A DNA stretch of 64,000 nucleotides from Frigoribacterium sp. ACAM 257 (GTDB lineage: Bacteria; Actinomycetota; Actinomycetes; Actinomycetales; Microbacteriaceae), in contig NZ_VOLO01000003.1 of the NCBI RefSeq assembly GCF_007954365.1, positions 186,001-250,000 of the forward strand. Direction: 5' to 3'. Position 1 is the stretch's first letter; every line of letters starts with the position of its first letter. The notes under the pieces were generated by a model that was not told the origin of the DNA, did no database searches, and saw only the letters and a program-made list of their open reading frames with translations. The position numbers were made by a program, and so were the translations under genes. Positions 7,183 to 16,492 of this stretch are shown here, piece by piece.

Positions 7183-7862
7183 TGACCGATCTGCAGGGAG
7201 CCGTCGTGCTCGTCGCCGGGGCGTCGGGCGGCCTCGGCTCCCGGATCGCCGCACAGCTGTCCGACCAGGGAGCCGTCGTCGTGCGCGCCGGCCGCGCCGG
7301 AGGCGCGTTGACCGGGCCCGACGCCTACGTCGCCGACCTCCGCGAGCCGGGCGGCGGAGCCTCGCTCGTCGCCGCGGCGCTCCAGGCCCACGGTCGACTC
7401 GACGGCATCGTGGTCGCGGCGGGCGTGGTCGGCTTCGGGCCCGCGGACGCCGTCAGCGACGAGGCGCTCGAGGAGCTGGTCCAGACGAACCTGCTGGCGC
7501 CCGTCCGGCTGCTCCGCGACGCGTCGGAGGCGCTCGCCGCGTCCGCCGCCGCGGGCCGCGAGCCGTTCGCCGTCACGATCAGCGGGGTCGTCGCCGAGTC
7601 GCCGACCGCGGGCATGGCCGCGTACTCCGCGGCCAAGGCGGGCCTCGCGGCCTGGGTGAGCGCCGCCTCCCGCGAGTTCAGGAGGCGCGGCGTCCGCCTC
7701 GTGGACGCGCGTCCCGGGCACACGGAGACCGGGCTCGCGACGCGCCCGATCACCGGCGAGGCGCCGAGCTTCCCGAACGGGCTCGACCCCGACGCCGTCG
7801 CGGCGCGGATCGTCCGGGCGATCGTCGACGGCGAGAAGGACCTGCCCAGCACCAGCTTCTGA
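7182..7862 (+). CDS. Short-chain dehydrogenase/reductase
   Basis: This 226-residue SDR oxidises or reduces a small carbonyl/alcohol substrate with NAD(P). The cofactor loop is VAGASGGLGSRIA near the N-terminus. RAGRAG after beta-2 has arginines that favour NADP(H). The catalytic Tyr148 and Lys152 lie in AYSAAKAG, with Ser supplied by VTISGVVAES. The C-terminus (RPITGEAPSFPNGLDPDAVAARI) resembles SDRs without a substrate lid. The substrate is not predictable. An in-frame codon at 7152 is upstream of the -10, so 7182 is chosen. A MarR gene converges from the right with 29 nt between stops. Confidence 0.88.
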   Translation: MTDLQGAVVLVAGASGGLGSRIAAQLSDQGAVVVRAGRAGGALTGPDAYVADLREPGGGASLVAAALQAHGRLDGIVVAAGVVGFGPADAVSDEALEELVQTNLLAPVRLLRDASEALAASAAAGREPFAVTISGVVAESPTAGMAAYSAAKAGLAAWVSAASREFRRRGVRLVDARPGHTETGLATRPITGEAPSFPNGLDPDAVAARIVRAIVDGEKDLPSTSF

Positions 7863-7891
7863 CCGCGGCGTCGGGGCTGGTCCGTCGGGGA

Positions 7892-8383
7892 TCAGGCGAA
7901 GCCGGTGCCGAGCTCGCGCAGCAGGTCGGCCAGTTGGTCGCGCTGCTGACGCGTGAGCGACCCGAGCGGCGAGTGCTCGGCCTCGAGCAGGTCGAGCATG
8001 GCCTGGTCGACGAGCTCGACGCCCGTCTCCGTGATGCGGATCAGCGCGGCACGCCCGTCGCGCGGGTCGGCGCGCCGCTCGACGAGGCTCCGCTCGACGA
8101 GGCGGTCGAGCCGGTTCGTCATCGTGCCGCTCGTGACCATGGTGGCCGTGACGAGGTCCTTGGGGCTGAGCTCGAAGGGATCGCCCGCCCGGCGCAGGGT
8201 CGACAGCACGTCGAACTCCCAGATCTCGAGGCCGGAGCGCCGGAACGCCTCGGCGCGCACGCGGTCGAGCCGGCGGGAGATCCGGCGAAGTCGTGAGAAG
8301 ACGTCGAGCGCTGCGAAGTCGATGTCGGGTCGCACGCGCGCCCAGGCGTCGATGATCAGGTCGACCTCGTCGTTGGTGTTCAC
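7892..8383 (-). CDS. MarR family transcriptional regulator
   Basis: This 163-residue winged-helix regulator contains the core EIWEFDVLSTLRRAG, the recognition region SPKDLVTATMVTSGTMTNRL and the wing RRADPRDGRAALIRIT. The flanking dimerisation helices are RLRRISRRLDRVRAEAFRR and QQRDQLADLLREL. The GTG at 8383 (protein VNTNDEVDL) has GAGAGGA nine nt upstream and is preferred to a start at 8410. It is transcribed away from the peptide/glutathione-type operon and shares the intergenic region that contains the two TTGTATACAA-type sites. It may control itself, the convergent SDR or the transporter. Ligand unknown. Confidence 0.87.
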   Translation of the reverse strand: MNTNDEVDLIIDAWARVRPDIDFAALDVFSRLRRISRRLDRVRAEAFRRSGLEIWEFDVLSTLRRAGDPFELSPKDLVTATMVTSGTMTNRLDRLVERSLVERRADPRDGRAALIRITETGVELVDQAMLDLLEAEHSPLGSLTRQQRDQLADLLRELGTGFA

Positions 8384-8525
8384 GCAGCAGTCCTCTCGGG
8401 CAGGGGGCACGTCCGATCATGCCCCTCGAAGGTGCGGGTCGCCTCGACGCCGCCCCGCAGAGCCGGCGACGCCGTCCGGCCACGCCCGCCGGCCCGACCG
8501 CCGCAGCCCCCTCGTCCGGGGCACG

Positions 8526-8585
8526 TTTTACACACCCGTAACAAGTTGTATACAAGAGCGCGCCGTCGGGCCTGATTGCATTCAA
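8526..8585 (+). promoter_or_regulatory. Promoter with two GntR/FCD-type operators
   Basis: TTTACA (8527-8532), a 16-nt spacer and TATACA (8549-8554) make a good promoter. The -10 is inside the perfect palindrome TTGTATACAA (8546-8555). A second site, TTGCATTCAA (8576-8585, within GATTG-N4-CAATC), matches it at 8 of 10 positions, exactly 30 bp downstream, about three helical turns. GntR/FadR-subfamily regulators commonly bind t.GTAtAC.a palindromes, and one is encoded in the operon. Confidence 0.65.
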
Positions 8586-8621
8586 TCCACTCCCTCCCGC
8601 ACCCCGAGCATCGGATCACAC

Positions 8622-10289
8622 ATGCCCTCGACCTCGCTCTCCCCGCGATCAGCCGCCCGGCGTCGCGCGCTCACGCTGCCGGCCGCAGCCCTCGGCATCG
8701 TCCTCGTCGCGACCGGGTGCCAGCAGGTCCAGACGGCCGACACCGCCGCCACGAGCAGCCGCGAGGACGTCTCGACCGCCCCGATCGGCGACAAGGCGAT
8801 CGTCGAGGGCGGCGACCTCGTCATGGCGCTCTCGGCGGAGCCCGACCGGCTCGACCCCACCACCTCCTCGTCCCTCTACACGCGCTACGTGATGGAGACG
8901 ATGTGCCAGAAGCTCTACGACATCGACGCTGACGGCGCCATCGTGCCGATGCTCGCGACCGAACTGCCCGACGTGAGCGAGGACGGGCTCACCGTCACGT
9001 TCCCGGTGCGCACCGACGCCGTGTTCGCCGACGGCACCCCGCTCGACGCGGAGGCGGTCGTCACCACCCTGCAGCGCGGCCTCGACAAGGACGACTCGTC
9101 GCGCCGCAGCGAGCTCGGCCCGATCACCGGCATCTCGGCGGTCGACGACGAGACCGTCGAGGTCACCTACTCCGAGCCGTTCGCCCCGCTGACCGCGGCC
9201 CTGGCCGACCGTGCGGGCATGGTCATGTCGCCCACGGCGCTCGCCTCGGCCGGCGACGCGTTCGGCGACGCCCCCGTCTGCGTCGGCCCGTACAAGTTCG
9301 TCGAGCGCGTGCCGCAGACCTCGATCACCGTCGAGCGCGACCCGCTCTACTACGACGCCGAGTCGGCCCACTTCGACACGATCACGTACCGCATCATCAC
9401 CGACGCGAGCATCCGTGCGGCGAACCTCCAGTCGGGCGACGTGCAGGTCGCCGACTCGATGTCGACGCAGGACGTCGGCACGCTGAAGGAGGACGACTCG
9501 CTCACCGTGCTCGAGGTCGGCTCCCTCGGCTACCAGGGCCTCACGGTCAACATCGGCAACCAGGACGGCATCGGAACCGAGCCCGTGCAGCTCGACGGCC
9601 CGCTCGCGAGCAACGCCGCGGTGCGCCAGGCGCTGTCGATGTCGATCGACCGCGAGGCGCTCGTGAAGACCGTCTTCGGCGGCCTCTACGACCCGGCCTG
9701 CTCGCCGATCTCGCCGAGCAGCCCCTTCGCCACCGACGCGAGCGACGCCTGCCCCGACTACGACCCGGAGGCGGCGCTGCAGATGCTCGAGGACGAGGGC
9801 GTCGAGACGCCCCTCGCGATCGACATGCAGGTGAGCAACAACCCGGACACCGTGCGCTTCGCCCAGGCGCTGCAGGCCCAGGTCGCCGAGGGCGGCTTCG
9901 AGCTGACCATCACCCCCGTCGAGTACTCGACCCTGCTCGACGTGCAGACCGAGGGCGACTTCGAGGCGCTGCAGCTCGGCTGGTCGGGCCGCATCGACCC
10001 GAACGGCAACATGGTCAACTTCCTGTCGACCGGCGCCGGCAACAACTACAGCGGCTACGGCGACGACGAGGTGGACGAGCTGCTCAGCGACGCCGCCTCG
10101 ACGACCGACGTCGACGAGCGGGCGGAGCTCTACGGCCAGGTCGTCGAGAAGGTGCAGGAGGACTCGCCGATCATCTACCTGTACCGCGTGCGCAGCCTCA
10201 CCGCGCTGTCGAACGACATCGCCGGCGTCTCCACCTTCGCCGACGGCGTCGTGCGCCTCAGCACCGCCGCCTTCGTCGAGGCCGACTGA
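8622..10289 (+). CDS. ABC transporter substrate-binding lipoprotein, peptide/glutathione type (SBP_bac_5)
   Basis: This 555-residue extracytoplasmic receptor belongs to the DppA/OppA/GsiB class. The N-terminus has a twin-arginine-like basic region (SPRSAARRRALT), a hydrophobic core and the lipobox VATGC. Family landmarks follow in order: GGDLVMALSAEPDRLDPTTSS, FPVRTDAVFADGTPLDAEAVV, VGPYKFVERVPQ and NAAVRQALSMSIDREAL. The C-terminal part has LQLGWSGRIDPNGN. It is the first gene of an importer-hydrolase-regulator operon and the ATG at 8622 follows the second operator. The ligand is inferred from the operon to be gamma-glutamyl or other short peptides; the sequence alone does not show it. Confidence 0.93.
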   Translation: MPSTSLSPRSAARRRALTLPAAALGIVLVATGCQQVQTADTAATSSREDVSTAPIGDKAIVEGGDLVMALSAEPDRLDPTTSSSLYTRYVMETMCQKLYDIDADGAIVPMLATELPDVSEDGLTVTFPVRTDAVFADGTPLDAEAVVTTLQRGLDKDDSSRRSELGPITGISAVDDETVEVTYSEPFAPLTAALADRAGMVMSPTALASAGDAFGDAPVCVGPYKFVERVPQTSITVERDPLYYDAESAHFDTITYRIITDASIRAANLQSGDVQVADSMSTQDVGTLKEDDSLTVLEVGSLGYQGLTVNIGNQDGIGTEPVQLDGPLASNAAVRQALSMSIDREALVKTVFGGLYDPACSPISPSSPFATDASDACPDYDPEAALQMLEDEGVETPLAIDMQVSNNPDTVRFAQALQAQVAEGGFELTITPVEYSTLLDVQTEGDFEALQLGWSGRIDPNGNMVNFLSTGAGNNYSGYGDDEVDELLSDAASTTDVDERAELYGQVVEKVQEDSPIIYLYRVRSLTALSNDIAGVSTFADGVVRLSTAAFVEAD

Positions 10290-10292
10290 GCC

Positions 10293-11246
10293 ATGGCGCG
10301 CTACCTCCTCACCCGCCTGTGGCAGTCGGCGGTGACGCTCGTGCTCGCCTCCGTCGTGGTCTTCGTCGGCGTCCGGCAGCTGCCGGGCGACCCTGCCCTC
10401 GCCCTGGCGGGTGAGGAGGCCAGCCCGCAGCAGGTCGCGGCCATCCGCGCCGACCTCGGGCTCGACGACCCGCTCGTCGTGCAGTACCTCCGCTTCGTCG
10501 CGGCGTTCCTCCGGGGCGACCTCGGCCAGTCCACCCGGACCGGCACCCCCGTCGCCGACCTCATCGGCGCGACCCTGCCGGTCACCCTGTGGCTGGCGCT
10601 CTACGCCATCGTCGTGGCCGTGCTCGTCGGCGTCGCCCTGGGCGTCGTCGCCGAGCGCTGGCGCGGCCGCTGGCCCGAGTGGATGGCCAACGCCGCCGCC
10701 CTCGTCGGCCTGAGCGTGCCGAACTTCTGGCTCGGCATCCTCGCCATCCTGTGGCTGGCCGTCGGGCTGGGGATCTTCCCTGCCTCCGGGTACGTCCCCG
10801 TCACCGAGGACCCGTGGCAGGCGCTCGTGCACCTGACCCTGCCGGCGCTCATCCTCGGCACCTCCCTCGCCGCCGTGATCATGCGGCAGACGCGGGCCTC
10901 GATGATCGAGACGATGACGACGGACTACGTCCGCACGGCCCGCGCCAAGGGCCTCGGGCGGGGCCGCGTGCTGCTCCGCTACGGGCTCCGCAACTCGATG
11001 ATCGTCGTCGTGACGATCGTCGGCCTGCAGCTCGGAGGGCTGATCTCGGGCGCCGTCGTGACCGAGCGCATCTTCGCCCTGCCGGGCTTCGGCAAGCTCA
11101 CCCTCGACGCGGTCTTCACCCGCGACTACCCGGTCGTCCAGGCCGTCGTGCTCGTCATCACGCTCGGCTACATCCTGATCAACCTCGTCGTCGACGTGCT
11201 CTACAGCGTCCTCAACCCGCGCATCCGAGTCGGAGGAGCCTCCTGA
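10293..11246 (+). CDS. DppB/GsiC-type peptide ABC permease
   Basis: This 317-residue permease has about six transmembrane helices. It starts three nt after the binding-protein stop. Typical features are MARYLLTRLWQSAVTLVLAS, the periplasmic loop LPGDPALALAGEEASPQQVAAIRADLGLDDP and the coupling (EAA) loop TDYVRTARAKGLGRGRVLLRYGLRNS. The C-terminal part is FALPGFGKLTLDAVFTRDYP and the terminal signature DVLYSVLNPRIR. Its stop overlaps the next gene (TGATG). It pairs with the next permease to form the importer channel. Confidence 0.94.
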   Translation: MARYLLTRLWQSAVTLVLASVVVFVGVRQLPGDPALALAGEEASPQQVAAIRADLGLDDPLVVQYLRFVAAFLRGDLGQSTRTGTPVADLIGATLPVTLWLALYAIVVAVLVGVALGVVAERWRGRWPEWMANAAALVGLSVPNFWLGILAILWLAVGLGIFPASGYVPVTEDPWQALVHLTLPALILGTSLAAVIMRQTRASMIETMTTDYVRTARAKGLGRGRVLLRYGLRNSMIVVVTIVGLQLGGLISGAVVTERIFALPGFGKLTLDAVFTRDYPVVQAVVLVITLGYILINLVVDVLYSVLNPRIRVGGAS

Positions 11247-12124
11247 TGACCGTCCTCGTGCCCCCCTCCCACGAGCTCGGCTCCGACCGGGGCCGCGTCT
11301 GGGGCCAGCTGCGCCGCAACAAGCTCGGCGTGACCGGCGGCGTGATGCTGCTCGTCGTCCTCGTCGCGGGGATCGCCGCCCCGCTCATCGCGCCGTACGG
11401 CCCGGCCGAGGTGCACTTCGACGCCCCGTTCCAGCTGCCCGGCACGATCGGGTACCTGCTCGGCACCGACGACCTCGGCCGCGACATCCTCTCGCGCACG
11501 GTCTACGGCATCCGCGTCTCGCTCGTCGTCGGCGTGCTCAGCGTCGTGCTGGCCGTCGTCGTCGGCACCCCGCTCGGGCTGATCGCCGGCTACTGGCGCT
11601 GGCTCGACGCGATCGTGTCGCGCCTGACCGACGTGATGCTCGCGTTCCCGTTCCTCATCATCGCCGTGGCGCTCGCCGCCATCAGCGGGCCGAGCCTCGG
11701 CAACGCGGTGGTCGCGCTCGGCATCGCGCAGATCCCCACCATGATCCGCGTGGTGCGCGGCGAGACGATGCGCATCCGCTCGACCGACTTCGTGCTGAGC
11801 GCCCGCACCATGGACGCGACCGGGCTGCGGGTGATCTTCGCCCACGTGCTGCCGAACTGCGTCTCGGCGATCATCGTCCAGGCGACGGTCATCATGCCGG
11901 TCGCGGTCATCGGGGAGGCGCTGCTGTCGTTCCTGGGGCTCGGCATCCAGCCGCCGACGGCCAGTCTGGGCATCATGCTCTCCGACGCGCAGCAGTATCT
12001 CTCGAACGCCCCGTTCGCCGCCGTCGTCCCGGGCCTCGCCATCGCCGTCATCTGCCTCGGCTTCAACCTCGTCGGCGACGCGCTCCGCGACGCCCTCGAC
12101 CCGACCTCCCGCGAACGGACCTGA
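11246..12124 (+). CDS. DppC/GsiD-type peptide ABC permease
   Basis: This 292-residue partner permease starts at the ATG overlapping the preceding stop (TGATG) behind GGAGGAG. It has a short basic N-terminus (GQLRRNKLGVTGG), GTDDLGRDILSRTVYGIRVSL and DVMLAFPFLIIAVALAAI. The coupling loop STDFVLSARTMDATGLRVIFAHVLPN and the closing motif LVGDALRDALDP follow. LLSFLGLGIQPPTASLG is the standard late helix. Position and features are those of the second channel subunit of a dipeptide/oligopeptide/glutathione importer. Confidence 0.94.
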   Translation: MTVLVPPSHELGSDRGRVWGQLRRNKLGVTGGVMLLVVLVAGIAAPLIAPYGPAEVHFDAPFQLPGTIGYLLGTDDLGRDILSRTVYGIRVSLVVGVLSVVLAVVVGTPLGLIAGYWRWLDAIVSRLTDVMLAFPFLIIAVALAAISGPSLGNAVVALGIAQIPTMIRVVRGETMRIRSTDFVLSARTMDATGLRVIFAHVLPNCVSAIIVQATVIMPVAVIGEALLSFLGLGIQPPTASLGIMLSDAQQYLSNAPFAAVVPGLAIAVICLGFNLVGDALRDALDPTSRERT

Positions 12125-12129
12125 TCCTC

Positions 12130-13986
12130 GTGACCTACACCGCACCTCCCGCGTTCACCACCCGGCCCGACCTGCGCGGCACCTTCGGCATGACCGCCTC
12201 GACGCACTGGCTCGCGACGGCCTCGGCCCAGTCGGTGCTCGAGCGCGGCGGCAACGCGTTCGACGCGGCGGTCGCCGGCGCGTTCGTGCTGCACGTCGTC
12301 GAGCCGCACCTCAACGGGCCGGGCGGCGACATGACGGCGGTGTTCGCGACGGCCGACGAGCCGGGCCGACCCGTCGTCCTGATGGGGCAGGGGCCGGCCC
12401 CCGCCGGCGCGACGGTCGAGCACTACCGCACCGAGGGACTCGACCTCGTCCCGGGATCGGGCGCCCTCGCCGCGGCCGTGCCCGGCGCGGTCGACGCGTG
12501 GCTGCTCCTGCTCCGCGACCACGGCACCTGGGAGCTCGCCGATGTGCTCGCCTACGCGATCGGCTACGCCCGGGACGGGCACCCGATCACCGCGCGGGTG
12601 ACCGAGACGATCGGCGCGGTCGCCGGGCTGTTCGCCGAGCACTGGCCCACCTCGGCCGACCGGTGGCTCGTCGACGGCGCCCCGCCGGCCCCCGGCGAGA
12701 TGGTCGTGAACGAGGCGTACGCACGGGTGCTCGACAGGCTCGTGGCCGCGGGGGGCGCGGACCGCCGTGCCCGTGTCGACGCCGCGCGCACCGAGTGGGC
12801 CGAGGGCCTCGTCGCGACCTCGATCGACGCCTTCGTGCGGACGCCGCACCGGCACTCGACGGGAGGCGACCACGCGGGCGTGATCCGCGCCTCCGACCTG
12901 GCGGCGTTCCGCGCCTCGACCGAGGAGGCGACGACCGTCGAGTTCCGCGGCCACGTCGTCGCGAAGACCGGCGCCTGGGGGCAGGGCCCGGCCCTGCTGC
13001 AGGTGCTGGCGATGCTCGATCCGCTGCCCGACGAGCTGCTCGACCCCTCGACCGTCGAGGGCGCGCACACGATCGTCGAGGCGCTGAAGCTCGCCATGGC
13101 CGACCGCGAGGCCTGGTACGGCGACGGCGACGTGCCCCTCGACCGCCTGCTGTCGGCGGAGTACGCCGCCGAGCGCCGCGCGCTGATCGGGTCGACCGCG
13201 TCGCACGAGCTGCGTCCGGGCGAGGCCGGGGGCGCAGGAGGCGCGGGCCGCCTCCCGACGCTCCGCACCGACGACGAGGTGGCCGGCCCCGGCGCCGGCG
13301 TGGGGGAGCCCACCGTCGGCTCGTTCTCCGCCGCCGTGCCGGTCGACGACGCCCGTCAGCCGGGTGCCGAGCCCGACGTCGCGCCGACCGGCGAGACCCG
13401 TGGCGACACCTGCCACATCGACGTGGTCGACCGCTGGGGCAACGTCGTCTCGGCGACGCCCTCGGGCGGCTGGCTGCAGTCGTCGCCGACGATCCCCGAG
13501 CTCGGCTTCTGCCTCGGCAGCCGCCTCCAGATGAGCTGGCTCGAGGAGGGCACCGCCTCGACGCTCGAGCCCGGTCGTCGCCCTCGCACCACCCTGACGC
13601 CGACGCTGGTGCTGCGCGACGGCCGGCCGCTGGTCGCCCTCGGCTCGCCCGGCGGGGACCAGCAGGACCAGTGGCAGCTCCTCTACCTGCTGCGCACGAT
13701 CGTCGGCGGCTGGACCCCGCAGCAGGCGATCGACGCCCCGGCCCTGCACACGACGTCGTTCCCCGGCTCGTTCTGGCCGCGCACCTGGACTCCGGGCGGC
13801 GTCGTCGTCGAGGACCGCCTCGGCGACGAGCTCATCGCCGGCCTCGAGGCCCGTGGCCACGTCGTCACCCGCTCGGGAGACTGGTCGCTCGGCCGGCTGT
13901 CGAGCGTCACCCGAGACCCCGAGACCGGCGTGCTGGGCGCCGCCGCCAACCCCCGAGGAGCACAGGCCTATGCCGCAGGACGCTGA
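12130..13986 (+). CDS. Gamma-glutamyltransferase family Ntn-hydrolase
   Basis: This 618-residue protein matches the full length of the GGT/acylase family, whose members cleave gamma-glutamyl amides such as glutathione after self-processing. N-terminal landmarks are SAQSVLERGGNAFDAAVAGAFVLHVVEPHLNGPGGD. The proposed processing site and catalytic nucleophile is Thr427 in RGDTCHIDVVDRWGNVVSAT. LGSPGGDQQDQW and the C-terminal DPETGVLGAAANPRG follow. There is no signal peptide, whereas most bacterial GGTs are exported; a cytoplasmic enzyme would act on peptides brought in by the flanking transporter. Codons around 13200-13400 include a Gly/Ala-rich insert. The GTG start lies five nt after the permease stop. 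Confidence 0.9.
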   Translation: MTYTAPPAFTTRPDLRGTFGMTASTHWLATASAQSVLERGGNAFDAAVAGAFVLHVVEPHLNGPGGDMTAVFATADEPGRPVVLMGQGPAPAGATVEHYRTEGLDLVPGSGALAAAVPGAVDAWLLLLRDHGTWELADVLAYAIGYARDGHPITARVTETIGAVAGLFAEHWPTSADRWLVDGAPPAPGEMVVNEAYARVLDRLVAAGGADRRARVDAARTEWAEGLVATSIDAFVRTPHRHSTGGDHAGVIRASDLAAFRASTEEATTVEFRGHVVAKTGAWGQGPALLQVLAMLDPLPDELLDPSTVEGAHTIVEALKLAMADREAWYGDGDVPLDRLLSAEYAAERRALIGSTASHELRPGEAGGAGGAGRLPTLRTDDEVAGPGAGVGEPTVGSFSAAVPVDDARQPGAEPDVAPTGETRGDTCHIDVVDRWGNVVSATPSGGWLQSSPTIPELGFCLGSRLQMSWLEEGTASTLEPGRRPRTTLTPTLVLRDGRPLVALGSPGGDQQDQWQLLYLLRTIVGGWTPQQAIDAPALHTTSFPGSFWPRTWTPGGVVVEDRLGDELIAGLEARGHVVTRSGDWSLGRLSSVTRDPETGVLGAAANPRGAQAYAAGR

Positions 13987-15685
13987 GACGCCGACCACGA
14001 ACACGACGGCGACCGTGAGCGCCAGCACCAGCACCAGCACCAGCAGCTCGAGCCCGGCTGCCGCGCCCCTGCTCGCCGTCCGCGGCCTGCGGGTCGCGTT
14101 CGGCGACCGCGACGTCGTGCACGGGGTCGACCTCGACGTGGCGCGCGGCGAACGCGTCGCGATCGTCGGCCAGTCCGGCTCGGGCAAGTCGACGGTCGTC
14201 GCGGCCGTGCTGCAGCTGCTGCCCGGCGCCGGGCACGTCACGGGCGGCACGGTGCACCTGGGCGGCGACGAGCTGACGGGGGCCGGGGAGGCGCGGATGC
14301 GCTCGGTGCGCGGCGCCCGAATCGGCCTCGTACCGCAGGACCCGTCGACGAACCTCAACCCCTCGATGACCGTCGGGGCGCAGATCGCGGACGCCCTGCG
14401 CGCGGGCGGGGCGCGCGGCCGGGCCGCCGTCGGCCGACGCGTCGTCGAGCTGATGACCGAGGCCGGCATCCCCGAGGCCGACCGGCGGGCGGGTCAGTAC
14501 CCGCACGAGTTCTCCGGCGGCATGCGCCAGCGCGTGCTGATCGCCGTGGCCCTCGCCCGCGACCCCGAGCTGCTCATCGCCGACGAGCCGACCAGCGCTC
14601 TCGACGTGACGGTGCAGCGGCAGATCCTCGACCACCTGCAGACGCTGGTCGACGCTCACGGCACGTCGCTGCTCTTCATCACGCACGACCTCGGCGTCGC
14701 GGCCGACCGGACCGACCGCATCGTCGTCATGCTCGACGGGCGCGTCGTCGAGCAGGGCACGCCGCGGCAGATCCTGCTCGACCCGCAGCACGAGTACACG
14801 AAGCGCCTGGTCGCCGCGGCGCCGACCGTGGCCGCCGCCGCGGCGCTGCGGGCCGAGGAGCCCGTCGGCGACGGGCAGCAGGGGGCCGAGGAGGTGCGGG
14901 CCGACCCGATCCTGGTCGTGACCGACCTCGTGAAGGAGTACCGCCTCCGAGGCCGTCGGGGCGAGACCGTGCGGGCGGTCGACGGCATCTCGTTCGAGGT
15001 CCCACGCGGCACGACCACCGCGGTCGTCGGCGAGTCGGGCTCGGGGAAGACGACGCTGTCCCGGATCGTGCTGGGGATCGAACCGGCCACGTCGGGCTCC
15101 GCCCTCATCGACGGCGAGGGCATCACCGCCAGCCGCGGCGCCGCCCGCCGCGCCCTGCGCCGCCGCGTGCAGCCGGTCTTCCAGGACCCGTACGGCTCGC
15201 TCGACCCCACCTACAGCGTCGAGCGGCTGATCGACGAGCCCCTGCGCATCTTCGGGGTCGGCGACCGCGCCGGCCGCCGTGCGCGGGTCGCGGAGCTGCT
15301 CGACCAGGTGGCGCTGCCGCGATCGGTCGCCCAGAGCAGGCCGAACGAGCTGTCGGGCGGTCAGCGCCAGCGGGTGGCCATCGCCAGGGCGCTCGCGCTC
15401 GAGCCCGAGCTGCTGATCTGCGACGAGGCCGTCTCGGCCCTCGACGTGCTCGTGCAGGAGCAGATCCTCGAGCTGCTCGCCGAGCTGCAGGGCCGCCTCG
15501 GGCTCAGCTACCTGTTCATCACGCACGACCTCGCCGTGGTGCGCCAGATCGCCCATAGTGTGGTGGTGATGCGACGCGGTCGCATCGTCGAGCGGGGCAG
15601 CGTCGACGACGTCTTCCTCGCCCCGACGGACGAGTACACCCACCACTTGCTAGGAGCGATCCCCGGTGCCAGCCTCGCTGTCTGA
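13970..15685 (+). CDS. Double ABC ATPase (DppD-DppF or GsiA type)
   Basis: This 571-residue protein carries two complete nucleotide-binding domains. Domain 1 has Walker [11 protein letters not shown], signature [16 protein letters not shown] and Walker [14 protein letters not shown]. Domain 2 has [26 protein letters not shown] and [13 protein letters not shown]. Between them lies the oligopeptide-ATPase segment [13 protein letters not shown] Ser/Thr-rich tail (residues about 5-25) precedes domain 1. The ATG at 13970 lies 17 nt inside the end of the GGT gene behind GAGGAG, so it is translationally coupled. The fused layout is that of GsiA, the glutathione importer ATPase of E. coli. Confidence 0.94.
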   Translation: MPQDAETPTTNTTATVSASTSTSTSSSSPAAAPLLAVRGLRVAFGDRDVVHGVDLDVARGERVAIVGQSGSGKSTVVAAVLQLLPGAGHVTGGTVHLGGDELTGAGEARMRSVRGARIGLVPQDPSTNLNPSMTVGAQIADALRAGGARGRAAVGRRVVELMTEAGIPEADRRAGQYPHEFSGGMRQRVLIAVALARDPELLIADEPTSALDVTVQRQILDHLQTLVDAHGTSLLFITHDLGVAADRTDRIVVMLDGRVVEQGTPRQILLDPQHEYTKRLVAAAPTVAAAAALRAEEPVGDGQQGAEEVRADPILVVTDLVKEYRLRGRRGETVRAVDGISFEVPRGTTTAVVGESGSGKTTLSRIVLGIEPATSGSALIDGEGITASRGAARRALRRRVQPVFQDPYGSLDPTYSVERLIDEPLRIFGVGDRAGRRARVAELLDQVALPRSVAQSRPNELSGGQRQRVAIARALALEPELLICDEAVSALDVLVQEQILELLAELQGRLGLSYLFITHDLAVVRQIAHSVVVMRRGRIVERGSVDDVFLAPTDEYTHHLLGAIPGASLAV

Positions 15686-15745
15686 GCGACCTCGTCGGAC
15701 GGGTCGCATCCCGTCCCGTCCTGTCGCCTCCTCCGGGTCACGACC

Positions 15746-16492
15746 GTGCTGAGCGTCGTCGACGCCGTCCGCGCGGACATCGTGCAGGGGGTGCTCCAGC
15801 CGGGCACGCGCATCACGGAGGCGGCGCTCGCCGAGCGCTACGGGGTCTCCCGGGTGCCGGTGCGCGAGGCGCTCCGCGGGCTCGAGGCGGAGGGGTTCGT
15901 CGAGTCCCGGCCGAACGTCGGGTCGCGGGTGGCCGAGATCCCGTTCGACGAGGCCGACGACCTCTTCGCGGTCCGGGAGGCGCTCGAGATCTCGACCGCT
16001 CGTCGCGCCGCGGGTCGGGCCAGGGCGCGGTTCGGCGGAGGGGGCGGCGAGGGCGGCGGAGCCGGAGCCACAGCCGGCGGCGCGGACGACGACTGGCACC
16101 GGGTGCGGCAGTCGCTCGAGCAGCTGCTCGACGAGGGCGACGCGGCAGTGGTCGCCGGCGACCTCGATCGCCTGGTCGACCTGAACGAGCGGTTCCACAT
16201 CGGCATCGCCGAGCTGAGCCGCAGCAGGACGCTCGCGACGCTCCTGCGCCAGCTGTCGCGCAAGATCGAGTGGCTCTACGCCCTCGACGAGTTCTCGCGC
16301 GGCAAGCGCCTCTGGCCCGACCACCGGGTCATCCTGGCCGCCATCGACGCAGGCGACGCCGACCGGGCGGCCGAGCTGATGGGTCGGCACGTGCGCGAGT
16401 CCCGCGTCGGGTACCTCGGCCGGACGGCCCCCGCCGAGGTCGTCGAGCAGCTGCGCGCGGCGCCCGTGCCGACGGCGGGAGGCGCCGCGTGA
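15746..16492 (+). CDS. GntR family regulator, FCD (FadR) subfamily
   Basis: This 248-residue regulator has a winged HTH (ITEAALAERYGVSRVPVREALRGLEAEGFVESRPNVGSRV) and an FCD ligand domain. The domain keeps the metal/ligand His positions (NERFHIGIAE, DHRVILAAIDAGD, MGRHV). An unusual Gly-rich low-complexity insert of about 20 residues separates helices of the FCD domain. It is encoded inside the operon it probably controls, 60 nt after the ATPase stop. The tandem TTGTATACAA-type sites at 8546 and 8576 suit this subfamily. FCD regulators usually sense carboxylates, so an amino or carboxylic acid released by the hydrolases is a plausible inducer. Confidence 0.9.
   Translation: MLSVVDAVRADIVQGVLQPGTRITEAALAERYGVSRVPVREALRGLEAEGFVESRPNVGSRVAEIPFDEADDLFAVREALEISTARRAAGRARARFGGGGGEGGGAGATAGGADDDWHRVRQSLEQLLDEGDAAVVAGDLDRLVDLNERFHIGIAELSRSRTLATLLRQLSRKIEWLYALDEFSRGKRLWPDHRVILAAIDAGDADRAAELMGRHVRESRVGYLGRTAPAEVVEQLRAAPVPTAGGAA

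Noticed and set aside
11590-14469. 959-codon open frame on the minus strand
   Set aside because: It is antisense to the permease, GGT and ATPase genes, which have clear family motifs. Very high GC leaves few stop codons in opposite frames.
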